Of a stretch of DNA of 64,000 nt, positions 33,585 through 44,176 are shown one piece after another. The notes under the pieces were generated by a model. The model was given only the letters and a program-made list of their open reading frames with translations, was not told the DNA's origin and did no database searches. Position 1 is the first letter of the stretch; the number at the start of each line of letters is the position of its first letter. Both the position numbers and the translations under genes were made by a program. Location of the stretch: positions 1 to 64,000 of the forward strand of contig JAUXAN010000006.1 of the NCBI GenBank assembly GCA_030619885.1, read 5' to 3'. Source of the stretch: a bacterium (GTDB taxonomy: Bacteria > Hydrothermota > DG-26 > JAUXAN01).

Positions 33585-33592
33585 ATATAAAC

Positions 33593-36199
33593 ATGGCTTC
33601 CACAATGGAAATAGAAAGGTCTGCTGAAGAAAAGAACAGGTATTTGCAAGAGATGAGAAACCTTTATTCAAAGGAAGAGTTTTACAATGGATGTGTAACT
33701 GAAATCGTAAATTTTTTAAAAGAGAAAAATCTGCCCCGTGAATCAATAAATGAGTTATTAAAAAATGATGGTATAATATATGTACAGATAGATAAATCCC
33801 TCAGGGACATGGTTCATAAATTGGTGCTATATCTATTGACAGCCATTCAAAAAGGCAAAGAGAATATAGATCTGTCATCTTATAAAAATGATTTAATCGA
33901 GATTTTTTCAAAATTCCTTGATAAGAAAAAAGACGCTGCTCTGATCTGTGACATAGCATTGAGAAACCTTCTCGTAGAAGAAGTAGGTGAATGTCTGAAA
34001 AGAACCTTGATGAGTGATGTCGAAAGAAAAGAACTGCTCAAGGTTTTTTCAACTGTTATAAATAATTTCCAGACGAGTATGAGACTTCGGTTGGCAAAAA
34101 AATATAAATTTGATGTCTTCTTGGCTGCCGAGACACTTTCGATGGCTCCTTTATATCCTGGTTCTCTATCAGATATATCCATTCACGATCTGGAACAATA
34201 TATCGTTGAAGCAGGTCTTTCCCTCAATCTCTTTGAGAATGTCCATAACTTACTTCACCACCTTGTCCAAAATCGCATTGAAGAAAATTTACTCGAAGAG
34301 ATAAAAAGAAAAAATTTGACCTCAAAGGCTGAAATCCCTAAAATTATAAATCTTCCTGTTCCGTTTATATCCTCTGAAACTTTGAAAATTTTAAAAGAGA
34401 CAATAAGAAAGAAATCTAAAGATTCAATGACTACTCTGACAGAAAATCTCCATAGAGTAGAGAGTGAAATTGAGCAGAAAAAAAATAACCTGGATAGCAT
34501 CTTATCAAGTCAATTCCTCAAGATTAAAGATGCGTTCTCTGTAAGCGATAATTCCCTTTCTATGGAAAGACAGTTCGATTATGCAAGAAGAAATATTACA
34601 AAACTCGGATCTGCTTTGAGGAATTTACAGAGAGAAAGAAATGTTCATGAGACAAAGTTGAAGAACTTGCGTAGTCTCTCCGACATCTCAGAGGCCGGGA
34701 TAGAGGGACTTCTCACTAAGACAAGAACCTCCAGATTGGAAGATTATCTACTTGTCTTTTCGTTACTTCAGCAAACCTTTGGCAAAAAACTCACAGACTT
34801 ACCTTCCGATGTTCTCGCCTCTTTTGACTCATTGATTAAAGATGAGATATTAAGACTCGAAGCAAATTTGAAAGAAAAGTTTGATAAGATTAGAGATAGA
34901 GAACTTGCCCAGATTAAAGGATTGATAAGAGAGAAAAGATTTTTCAAAAAAACTTACGACTCAGAAGGATTGAAAAATAGATATATTAAAATATTTGAAA
35001 ATGTCATAGCCCCTTCAGTAGTCACAAAAAGGCTTGAAGCACTCGTTCGTATCTGGCCACCAATGGTTGCTGATTTGAGTAATAAAGGCTCCCTGCTCGA
35101 TGAGGCAAGATATATAGGTGAAGAACTGGAGTTCAATGACAGACTATACCATCTCGATCTAAAAGATAATGAAGAATTTAATATAGAAGAACCTTCTGAA
35201 GAATTACGACGTTGTATCGTTGATAACTTCACCGAGCTCGTATCCGTCTTGATCTACGATATAAGGGGCTCAAGTTTTATGGGAAACAAGTTGAAAGATG
35301 CTTCTGTGGAGAGTGAAATAAGAAATAAATTTAACATAAAAATGTTGGATGTAGCAAGTGACTATGGTGCCTTTGCTTTGAAAGATACAGGAGACGGAGG
35401 AATAATATTTTTCTCCGCAAATTCTAATGACCTGTTCAATAACTGTTTCGATTTTGACGATAGCTCTCACTTGAGAGTAGGTAAGACTGCGAAAGAAAGT
35501 GTATTGGTACCATCTGCGGATGCTGCTAAAAGAGCGATTGGTTGTGCCTGTGATATGGTTAAAATGGCTGAACATTTCGTCCATGAAAATCTTAAAGAGT
35601 ATGCCAGGTGGTTCAAAGAAGAGAAAGACCGCAAACTCATATATGCTGGTGTCACTTATGCGGAACTCCCTCCTGAATATAAGAAGATATTCCAAATAGG
35701 AGTTGGAATTTCAAGTGGCAAACCACATAGAGATGTATACTTTGATATAAATTCTTATGGTGAATTCGATCTGACGGGCAATCTCGTTAGAGAAGCGAAT
35801 TTCTATTCGAGGGCAAAGGATCCGCAACATTCTGTTATACTATGCGACAGCGCAACTTTATTGAACTTCCTTTTGAATATAGAAAAATTTGAACCCGAAG
35901 AAGAAGAGACAGGAACTTTTTCTGAATTGGCAACCGATCGTCTCGACGAGATGTTGCGAAGTGAGGTTAAAAAATTTGCCGTTTTGAAAAAAGAGAAGAA
36001 GGGCTATAAATTTAAAACTATGGGCGTTTATATAGAGAAAATCGGCTTAGCGATTGTTTATGATAAAAAGAGATACGAACCACTTACTCTTCAACTTGAA
36101 AATCCTAATGTAAAGATTACAGACTCGGGTGAATTTATAGTTGAAAAGATCGGTCAGGTCAAATTTCTCTATGAAGTATTACCAGAAGGAGTAAGGTGA
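33593..36199 (+). CDS. Uncharacterised protein: large helical N-terminus plus C-terminal class III nucleotide-cyclase-like domain (paralog 1)
   Basis: LIYDIRGSSFMGNKL, LKDTGDGGIIFF, IGVGISSGKPHRDVYFDINSYGEFDLTGNLVREA resemble cyclase metal and nucleotide-binding motifs. Confidence 0.75.
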   Translation: MASTMEIERSAEEKNRYLQEMRNLYSKEEFYNGCVTEIVNFLKEKNLPRESINELLKNDGIIYVQIDKSLRDMVHKLVLYLLTAIQKGKENIDLSSYKNDLIEIFSKFLDKKKDAALICDIALRNLLVEEVGECLKRTLMSDVERKELLKVFSTVINNFQTSMRLRLAKKYKFDVFLAAETLSMAPLYPGSLSDISIHDLEQYIVEAGLSLNLFENVHNLLHHLVQNRIEENLLEEIKRKNLTSKAEIPKIINLPVPFISSETLKILKETIRKKSKDSMTTLTENLHRVESEIEQKKNNLDSILSSQFLKIKDAFSVSDNSLSMERQFDYARRNITKLGSALRNLQRERNVHETKLKNLRSLSDISEAGIEGLLTKTRTSRLEDYLLVFSLLQQTFGKKLTDLPSDVLASFDSLIKDEILRLEANLKEKFDKIRDRELAQIKGLIREKRFFKKTYDSEGLKNRYIKIFENVIAPSVVTKRLEALVRIWPPMVADLSNKGSLLDEARYIGEELEFNDRLYHLDLKDNEEFNIEEPSEELRRCIVDNFTELVSVLIYDIRGSSFMGNKLKDASVESEIRNKFNIKMLDVASDYGAFALKDTGDGGIIFFSANSNDLFNNCFDFDDSSHLRVGKTAKESVLVPSADAAKRAIGCACDMVKMAEHFVHENLKEYARWFKEEKDRKLIYAGVTYAELPPEYKKIFQIGVGISSGKPHRDVYFDINSYGEFDLTGNLVREANFYSRAKDPQHSVILCDSATLLNFLLNIEKFEPEEEETGTFSELATDRLDEMLRSEVKKFAVLKKEKKGYKFKTMGVYIEKIGLAIVYDKKRYEPLTLQLENPNVKITDSGEFIVEKIGQVKFLYEVLPEGVR

Positions 36200-38739
36200 T
36201 GGAGGTTACCCAATCTAATCTCGAAACTTTGTATGAATCCCAGAGTAAATATTATCAAAGACTCAGGGATGTATTCGGGGCGAAAGAAGTTTATAATCAC
36301 AACTTAAAGCTACTCCTCGAACTTTTAAAAAAAGAGAATATTCCTGCCGATTCTATGGGTATCTTTATGCTCCACAAACGCTATGGGCGGATATATATTG
36401 AGTTTGCTAAGACTTGTTGTAGGACTTTAAACGAAGCTATCACAACTTTCAAAAATCATATAAGAAAAGGAGATGGGAAAAAGTTCAAAAACGGTGAACT
36501 CAAGACGACATTGACCAAATTATATGAAAATACTATCAAGGCCGATCCATCATTGAACCTCGTATTAGAAATCGGCATTAGAAAATTCCTCCTGCCTCAT
36601 CTTATTCAAGAAGATAAGAAGACAAGGAGAATCTTTCATTCTGCGTTTAGAACTTTATTGGAGGATATTAGGGGTGGATTGAAAAGTAAATATAAACTTC
36701 ACCTCTCTCTATGCGAACTCATGCAAAAGGCTCCAATCAAAGAGTTCTCTGGTCTCGCTGAATTTAAAGATGAGGCATTAGAGCACTCTGTGCCCGGGTC
36801 TCTACTCGAAGCCATTCATAACCTACTGAAAACGACCTTTTTAAAAAAAACAGAAGAATTACATCCGAGTGAAATAAGGGTCACTTCGTTAAAAGATCTT
36901 TCTGAAATCCGTATTGCAGGTGATTCCTATAAACAGGTCTATAAACACGCAAGGCGCCAATTTGAGACGCTCCTTTTTTCGTATAAAAAGGAGTTGAAAG
37001 AGATTGAAATAGTAGACAATAAAGTAAAAAAGGAGACGAGAAGTATTTTCAATGAAAAGATAAATGAATTACAATCTTTCACAAAAAAGAAATTGAGTGC
37101 TAAAGAATTGAAGAACATAACTGAAAGAACAGGGGAAATATTGAAGGAAATTCAAAGGACACTATACTCACATCTATGGCATATTAGTGAATGCGAACGA
37201 AAGAGAAGTGAAGTGTCGGAAGAAATTGAAAAAATAAAAAAGATAAGAAACCCCGAAGACCTGCATGAACTTATCAAGAGGGAAGAGAAAGATGATATAG
37301 TAAATCGTATCTTGGAATATTACACTCTGAGGTCTGTTGCATCAGACAAGTTGCCTAACAAACTGAAAAAAGAGTTGGCGAGGATGCTTTATGAAAAAGA
37401 AAAAGAGATGAGGAAAACAAAAACAGCAGGAAATGATAAAGAATTGGAAATTCTGCAAAGGTTAAGAGTGAAGAGCGGGTATGATGTGGATTTGTTAATA
37501 AATAACTATTTCCATCTGTTTGAAGAAGTGATCAAACCTTCGATATTTATGAAGAAGTTATCGGAAATGGTCAAAATATGGATGCCTGAAGCAGATAAAT
37601 CTCTCGCCCCTTACCGTGAGAAAGAACTTTGTGATGTAGCAAACTTTATAGGAGGCGATTTAATTCCAAATCAACTGTTTTATAGATTCTCATTCGAGGG
37701 GAATATTAAACCAAAATTGAACATAATGGTTAAAGAAAGGGAGAAAATAGAGGATATGCTGCGGAAAATGAATTTAAAGACCATAACTGTCTTTACCTAC
37801 GACATAAGAGGTTCTACATTTATGGGGAGTAAACTTCAAAATGCAGCAAAGGAGAGGATGATAAAGAATAAATTCAATCAGGAAATGGCAAAGATTGCAA
37901 AAAGGTATGGTTCTTTTTTGGTCAAGGATACAGGTGATGGAGGCATTATCTTCTTTGCAGAGAATTCGAAAGAACTGTATAATATAACCTACAAAGAAGT
38001 TCATACATCGGATGGAATAAAGTTAAGATATTCTTTTACGCCCGGGACAAAAATCTCTCTATCACCATCAACAACGAGTGGGCTGAAGGCACTGTTGTGC
38101 GCATCCGAGATGGTTAAAGGAGCGAAAAAATTTGTCAAGGACAACTTCATCTATTACAGAGACTGGTTCAAAGAGGCAAAAGAGATGGAACTTCTTCACG
38201 AAGGGGTAACATACGCACTCCTGCCTCCGGAGTTCAAGAGCCTATTTCGGATCGGTATTGGTGTCACCTCAGGTCGTTTGAACAGAGATATCATTTTTGG
38301 ATTAAATGCTTTTGGAGACCCTGATTTGATAGGACCGTTAGCCAATGAAGCAAGTCTTCTTTCAGGTGGAAGAGACCCTATGAGATCAACTATACTGACC
38401 GATGGCAACACGGTATTCAATCTGATTTTGAATGCAAAAAGATTTAATATATCCTTTGAGGAAAAGGAGAATATTGAAAAAGATATCAGAAAGATTTTAA
38501 ATAAAAAGATAACGGAAACAGCCCAGTCGAAAAATCAGGAGAGAACATATATATTCGATGGACTTGGATTCAAGGTAAGAAGAATAGGGAGGTACAACTT
38601 GATTGAAGAAGATAAAAGAAATGCTCCTATTTTTGATTGCGCTGATTTTGATTTTAATATTGATGAAGAAGGGGAATTCTATGATTCCAATAACATACCA
38701 TTTAAATTTATATACGAAGTGGAACCTTTAAAATTATAG
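36196..38739 (+). CDS. Uncharacterised protein: paralog 2, same architecture
   Basis: FTYDIRGSTFMGSKL, VKDTGDGGIIFF, IGIGVTSGRLNRDIIFGLNAFGDPDLIGPLANEA; 4-nt overlap with paralog 1. Confidence 0.75.
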   Translation: MMEVTQSNLETLYESQSKYYQRLRDVFGAKEVYNHNLKLLLELLKKENIPADSMGIFMLHKRYGRIYIEFAKTCCRTLNEAITTFKNHIRKGDGKKFKNGELKTTLTKLYENTIKADPSLNLVLEIGIRKFLLPHLIQEDKKTRRIFHSAFRTLLEDIRGGLKSKYKLHLSLCELMQKAPIKEFSGLAEFKDEALEHSVPGSLLEAIHNLLKTTFLKKTEELHPSEIRVTSLKDLSEIRIAGDSYKQVYKHARRQFETLLFSYKKELKEIEIVDNKVKKETRSIFNEKINELQSFTKKKLSAKELKNITERTGEILKEIQRTLYSHLWHISECERKRSEVSEEIEKIKKIRNPEDLHELIKREEKDDIVNRILEYYTLRSVASDKLPNKLKKELARMLYEKEKEMRKTKTAGNDKELEILQRLRVKSGYDVDLLINNYFHLFEEVIKPSIFMKKLSEMVKIWMPEADKSLAPYREKELCDVANFIGGDLIPNQLFYRFSFEGNIKPKLNIMVKEREKIEDMLRKMNLKTITVFTYDIRGSTFMGSKLQNAAKERMIKNKFNQEMAKIAKRYGSFLVKDTGDGGIIFFAENSKELYNITYKEVHTSDGIKLRYSFTPGTKISLSPSTTSGLKALLCASEMVKGAKKFVKDNFIYYRDWFKEAKEMELLHEGVTYALLPPEFKSLFRIGIGVTSGRLNRDIIFGLNAFGDPDLIGPLANEASLLSGGRDPMRSTILTDGNTVFNLILNAKRFNISFEEKENIEKDIRKILNKKITETAQSKNQERTYIFDGLGFKVRRIGRYNLIEEDKRNAPIFDCADFDFNIDEEGEFYDSNNIPFKFIYEVEPLKL

Positions 38740-38792
38740 TTACACAAGCTGATTTTCAGGTGCATTTTTTTCTAAAAAAGGCGTTTTTTTAC

Positions 38793-38820
38793 TTGACAAA
38801 AAGTTTAAATTCATTATATT
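38793..38820 (+). promoter_or_regulatory. 23S rRNA promoter
   Basis: TTGACA-N16-TATATT in AT-rich context; followed by boxA-like GTTCTTTGAAAATTG at 38844-38858. Confidence 0.75.
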
Positions 38821-39413
38821 ATTAATGTAATTAATGTAGAGACGTTCTTTGAAAATTGAAAGTCCAAGGGGATTGATGGAAATTTGCGGTCAAGATAGTA
38901 AGGGTATGTAGTGGATGCCTTGGCATCAGAAGGCGATGAAGGGCGTGGTAAGCTGCGATAAGCTTCAGGTAGGTGCACACAACCTTTGACCTGGAGATAC
39001 CCGAATGGGGAAACCCGATTCCGGTAATACGGAATCATCCTTCACTTATACATAGGTGCGGGAAGCGAACCTGGAGAATTGAAACATCTTAGTACCCAGA
39101 GGAAGAGAAAGAGAAATCGATTCCCTGAGTAGCGGCGAGCGAAAAGGGAAGAGCCCAAACCGACCTGTATGTTAAAGCCTGCATGCGTTGTACAGGCAGG
39201 GTAGTGGGAGCTGATGTGACTTCAGTGCAGATGGAGTCGAGAGGTTACAAAAATCTCAGTTAATCGAGTTCTCCTGGAAAGGGGAGCTATAAAAGGTGAT
39301 AGCCCTGTAGATGGAAACGGAGATTCCTCTTATCAGTTTCCCAAGTACCACGGGACACGTGGAATCTTGTGGGAATCTGTCCCGACCACGGGATAAGGCT
39401 AAATACTTTCTGA

Positions 39414-39460
<47 letters not shown>

Positions 39461-40184
39461 GGGAGGGGAGTGAAATAGAACCTGAAACTATATACCTACA
39501 ACCAGTGGGAGGTATCTATTGAGACGATCAACTGTTGACCGTCATAGGTTGACAGTGTCTCAGTGGAACTGACCACGTGCCTTTTGTATAATGAGCCGGC
39601 GAGTTACTCTGTATAGCAAGGTTAATCCAATGAGATGGAGGAGCCGTAGCGAAAGCGAGTCTGAATAGGGCGCAGGAGTTGTACGGAGTAGACCCGAAGC
39701 CAAGTGATCTATCCATGGACAGGGTGAAACTCAGGTAAAACTGGGTGAAGGCCCGAACCGGTGGACGTTGAAAAGTCCTCGGATGATCTGTGGATAGGGG
39801 TGAAAGGCTAATCAAACTTGGTAATAGCTGGTTCTCCCCGAAATAGCTATAGGGTTAGCCTCGGAAGATTAGTGACGGAGGTAGAGCACTGGATGGACTA
39901 AGGGGAGTAATCCTTCTGAATCCAACCAAACTCCGAATGTCGTTTCTTAAATTCCGGGAGTCAGGCTGTGACGGATAAGCGCCATAGCCAAAAGGGGAAC
40001 AACCCAGACCACAAGCTAAGGTCCCAAAATACAGACTAAGTGGAGAAGGATGTAGAATGACTAAGACAGCCAGGATGTTGGCTTAGAAGCAGCCATTCAT
40101 TTAAAGAGTGCGTAACAGCTCACTGGTCAAGTGATTTTGCGCCGAAAATTTAACGGGGCTAAGTCTGTTACCGAAGCTGTGGTT

Positions 40185-40209
40185 CCGCGCATAACTTGTT
40201 ATGTGCGGG
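40185..40209. repeat. Hairpin inside 23S rRNA resembling the intergenic CGCACATAA/TTATGTGCG palindrome
   Basis: CCGCGCATAACTTGTTATGTGCGGG vs 20078-20102. Confidence 0.7.
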
Positions 40210-40904
40210 AGGTAGGGGAGCATCCTATTTGGGCAGAAGTTCTGCTGGAAAGCAGGATGGACTGAATAGAAGAGATTATGCCGGCATAAGTAGCGATAAC
40301 TCCGATGAGAAATCGGGGCACCGAAAATCTAAGGTTTCCTGAGGAAGGTTAATCCGCTCAGGGTTAGTCGGTCCCTAAGCTGAGGCCGAAAGGCGTAGGC
40401 GATGGGAAATCCCGCTAAAATTCGGGAACCACGTGAGGATTGTTTGAACTAAGGGAGGACGCAGAAGGGGCGGCCAGTCCACGATTGGAAGTGTGGATCT
40501 AAGCTGGTAGGAGGTTCCGATAGGAAAATCCGTCGGGACATAACTCCGAGAAGCGATGGGGATCCGTCTTAGACGGAACAAACTGGTCTCAACCATACTG
40601 CCGAGAAAATTCTCTATGTTAGATCCTCATGTGACCGTACCGTAAACCGACACAGGTAGATGAGGAGAGAATCCGAAGGTGCTCGAGTTAACCCTCGTTA
40701 AGGAACTCGGCAAATTGACCCCGTAACTTAGGGATAAGGGGTGCCTTATACGGTGATGTTTCTTGCAGACTGAGCTGTATGAGGTTGCAGTGAAACGGCC
40801 CTGGCGACTGTTTACTAAAAACACACGTCTCTGCTAAGCCGTAAGGCGATGTATAGGGACTGACACCTGCCCGGTGCCAGAAGGTTAAGGGAAGGGGTTA
40901 TCCC

Positions 40905-40945
40905 TCGGCAAGCTCGGGACTTGTCCTGAGCCCAGTCGAAGGAGA
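40905..40945. repeat. Insertion-like hairpin in 23S rRNA (domain IV boundary)
   Basis: CTCGGCAAGCTCGGGACTTGTCCTGAGCCCAGTCGAAGGAG; GCTCGGGAC/GTCCTGAGC stem. Confidence 0.65.
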
Positions 40946-40964
40946 AGCTCTGAACCGAAGCCCT

Positions 40965-41052
<88 letters not shown>

Positions 41053-41301
41053 AGGGCGCTGTCTCAACGAGGAGCTCGGCGAATTTGGAGTGATGGTGAA
41101 GATACCATCTACCCGCGACTGGACAAAAAGACCCCGTGAATCTTTACTGCAACTTGCTATTGGATTTTGGCAAGGGATGTGTAGCATAGGTGGGAGGCGA
41201 TGATATGCCCTCGTCAGGGGGTATGGAGCCAACAGTGAAATACCACCCTTTTCTTGTTGGGGTTCTAACTCTCTTGTCTGAATCGGCGAGGGGGACAGTG
41301 G

Positions 41302-41368
<67 letters not shown>

Positions 41369-41496
41369 ATGCGGTCGGTAATCGCATGTTGAGTGTAAAG
41401 GCAGAAGGGAGCCTGACTGTGACACCGACAGGTGGAACAGAGCCGAAAGGCGGGCTTAGTGACCCGATGGTTCCGTGTGGAAGGGCCAAAGATCAG

Positions 41497-41531
<35 letters not shown>

Positions 41532-41586
41532 GGGCCCAAGAGTTCACATCGACGGCCCGGATTGGCACCTCGATGTCGGCTTAGCG

Positions 41587-41617
<31 letters not shown>

Positions 41618-41656
41618 GGTCTGTTCGCCCATTAAAGCGCTACGTGAGCTGGGTTT

Positions 41657-41688
<32 letters not shown>

Positions 41689-41715
41689 TCGTGGGCGTAG
41701 GAGACTTGAGGGGAG

Positions 41716-41746
<31 letters not shown>

Positions 41747-42083
41747 TGACCTCTAGTGTACCAGTTGTGGCGCCAGCCGCAGCGCTGGGTAGCTACGTTG
41801 GGAAGGGATAACTGCTGAAAGCATCTAAGCGGGAAGCCCACCCCAAGATAAGGTCTCCCGTATTCTGATGTTTTACATCGGAATCCTGAGGTCACTTCGA
41901 GATTAGGAGTTTGATAGGTCGCAGGTGTAAGCCCTGTAAAGGGTTAAGCCGAGCGATACTAATAGACCGTGCGTCTTGACTTTTTCATCAGTCCCCTTTT
42001 ATTATTTAGAATCCCCCCTTGACAACCATTTTGATTTTCCTATATTTATCTATAATGAAAGTATAGACACGAATGTTCATTCA

Positions 42084-42139
42084 CCCCGCACTTACCTGCC
42101 CGCCGCTTTGCTTTGGCAGGCGGGTGCATAAGTGCGGGG
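42084..42139. repeat. Nested palindrome: CCCCGCACTTA...TAAGTGCGGGG enclosing a GC-rich inverted repeat
   Basis: Outer 11-bp arms 42084-42094/42129-42139; inner cctgcccgccgctttgctttggcaggcggg. Confidence 0.9.
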
Positions 42140-42304
42140 CGGGTTGGACAAATTGCACGAATTTCTTTTATTCTTCTGTGATTTAGACAGTACGGATCCT
42201 GAGATGGTAATCAGTGTCTGAATCTCATTCGATTAACCTGTCCCGTTAGATGCTTGCTATCTAACGGGGTTCGTGTGATTCGTGGTTGTTTTTTCTTAAC
42301 TGAT

Positions 42305-43177
42305 ATGATTTTGCATAGGATCAGAACCTTTTTTCTGAAAAAAAAGGAGAGGAAAAAGGAAGTTTTCTTTGGAGAAAGTATAGTAGATGGACTGTTTAAG
42401 ATAGTAAAAGACCTGCCAACTCTAACCGTCGACACTGATTTTTTGAAAGTCCTTTCAACTACCATCGAACCCATCCGCAAGAGAAAGGTAGACAATATGG
42501 TAAATAGATGGAGAAGCAGAAAAGAGAAGGAAGGATTCAAATTTGAAGATGAGGGTGCTGATGTTCTGATTACATATTACAACGAGTGCAAAAGAACACT
42601 ATCACCGGTCTACAATGTCCACCTCAAGGATAAGAATATGGAAGCATCTTTGAGGTGCAATAGCCTTTCGGAATTTAAAAGAAAAATATCGAAGATAAAG
42701 GGAGGGAATGTCTACTCTATAGAATTTGAGTTCACTGCCGATGACTTCTATTTAAGAATAAATATGAAAGATAGTTTGATCTTCACTCCATCAATAGTTG
42801 CTGGCGGGAAAAACAGGAAGGAAATCTTGAATATATCACAAAAGATTTATGATGGTCTTACCCCTTTTTATAATTTAAACTTCCTTTTCACGAATTTTTT
42901 CTCCTTCTTTGCAATTCCTTTTGCATTTGTCATGCCAGTTTTAGCAATCATATTTGATCACATAAGAGGAATTTCTCTTGGCACTGGGGTGATAATTGCA
43001 TTGGCGGTCAATCTTCCTGTTTTCATATTTACAACTTACATTATAAGAAAGGGTTTTCCTGTCGTTGAGTTTAGACTATTTGAAAGAAAAGAAAATATCT
43101 CTCTTTACAGAAGGCTCCTCGGTGGTATTGCAGTTTTTGTAGCCTTTCTAACTATATTTAATTTCATCCTCTTCTAA
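42305..43177 (+). CDS. Uncharacterised protein with C-terminal transmembrane segments
   Basis: Internal ATG (MILHRIRTFF) chosen because the ORF 5' part (from 42254) lies in repeat-like DNA; hydrophobic C-terminal half. Confidence 0.65.
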   Translation: MILHRIRTFFLKKKERKKEVFFGESIVDGLFKIVKDLPTLTVDTDFLKVLSTTIEPIRKRKVDNMVNRWRSRKEKEGFKFEDEGADVLITYYNECKRTLSPVYNVHLKDKNMEASLRCNSLSEFKRKISKIKGGNVYSIEFEFTADDFYLRINMKDSLIFTPSIVAGGKNRKEILNISQKIYDGLTPFYNLNFLFTNFFSFFAIPFAFVMPVLAIIFDHIRGISLGTGVIIALAVNLPVFIFTTYIIRKGFPVVEFRLFERKENISLYRRLLGGIAVFVAFLTIFNFILF

Positions 43178-43917
43178 TGAACCACCATATTCTGTGTGTT
43201 ATTTTGCTCTTTATCTCATTCGGGACTCAACTTCACTGTTCATTTGAATCCTTGCATCCAGAAAACCCTGCTCGATTTTCAGAAATTACTAACTTTGAAA
43301 TTTCGAGTTCTTTTTTACAACTTTACGGGCTTGAAGAACTTACTCTCTCTTCCATAGACTATATGCAAAAATTCAGATTCGTATGTCTGGGTTTTGGGGT
43401 CACATCTTTTGGCTATAACAAATACCGTGAGAATACATTCGCAGTTTCCTTTACCACAAGGTCTGAAGATATTGATTTGGGATTGAATTTAAAAATTTTG
43501 AGGCTGGAAATTCCTGAACATATTAAGGATACAGGATTCGGATTCGACATAGGGGTTCTGTTTGAACCTGCAGATAGACTGAAACTTGGTTTCGTTACAT
43601 ATAACATCAACAGACCTAAAATCGGATTCGACTACCTATCCAGGGCCATCTTTTCTTATACATCCTTCTGTGTCAATGAGGACCTTACTCTAAATTTAGA
43701 GATATACAAAGAGATCCAATTTCCATTAGAAGTTAAACTGTATGAAACGATGGGAATAAACAGAATACTTACCCAGAGTCTGGGTATAAGGTTGTCCCCA
43801 TCAACTTTCTATTTTGGTCTTGGGTTCAGACAGGGGTCTTTGATATTCTGTTATGACGGAGAATTCCATTCTGTTTTGGGCGTTACGCATATTTTTTCTC
43901 TGGTATACAAAAAATAG
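43177..43917 (+). CDS. Predicted outer-membrane beta-barrel (PorV/UPF0164-like)
   Basis: Signal peptide, HPENPARFSE, alternating strands, DIGVLFEPADRLKLGFVTYNI. Confidence 0.6.
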   Translation: MNHHILCVILLFISFGTQLHCSFESLHPENPARFSEITNFEISSSFLQLYGLEELTLSSIDYMQKFRFVCLGFGVTSFGYNKYRENTFAVSFTTRSEDIDLGLNLKILRLEIPEHIKDTGFGFDIGVLFEPADRLKLGFVTYNINRPKIGFDYLSRAIFSYTSFCVNEDLTLNLEIYKEIQFPLEVKLYETMGINRILTQSLGIRLSPSTFYFGLGFRQGSLIFCYDGEFHSVLGVTHIFSLVYKK

Positions 43918-44142
43918 GAAAATGTGGAAAAACTCCAATTTTTCCTTGATGGATAGGAATTTAGTAGGAGGGCTCTTTCTCCAAAATGCACATAAGTCTT
44001 TGTGTACCATATAGTTAGATGGTGCAGAAAATTATTGACTTTTCAAAGTCATCTGGAATCCTTAATTTGTTGAAGGTTATCCCGAACAAGTTCGGGACTC
44101 CAAGTTCGTGTATTTCGTGTGTTTCGTGGGCTCGATTTTTCC

Positions 44143-44170
44143 TTGACATTAAATATTGACTTCATATGTT
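44143..44170 (+). promoter_or_regulatory. glnA promoter, predicted leaderless
   Basis: TTGACA-N16-TATGTT-6 nt-ATG. Confidence 0.65.
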
Positions 44171-44176
44171 TGATTT

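Noticed and set aside
33593-38739. Cyclase-like pair as a CBASS/Pycsar-type phage-defence system
   Set aside because: No effector (TIR, nuclease, TM) or defence-island neighbours; flanked by M24 peptidase/TPR and rRNA, so a defence role is unsupported.
39046-39066. cacttatacataggtgcggg in 23S as another copy of the CGCACTTATACATAAGTGCGG palindrome
   Set aside because: The CATAGG part is a conserved rRNA segment as I recall it; similarity is probably coincidental.
41983-42300. 5S rRNA or tRNA downstream of 23S
   Set aside because: No 5S core or cloverleaf found; the segment holds a processing stem, a promoter-like sequence and palindromes.
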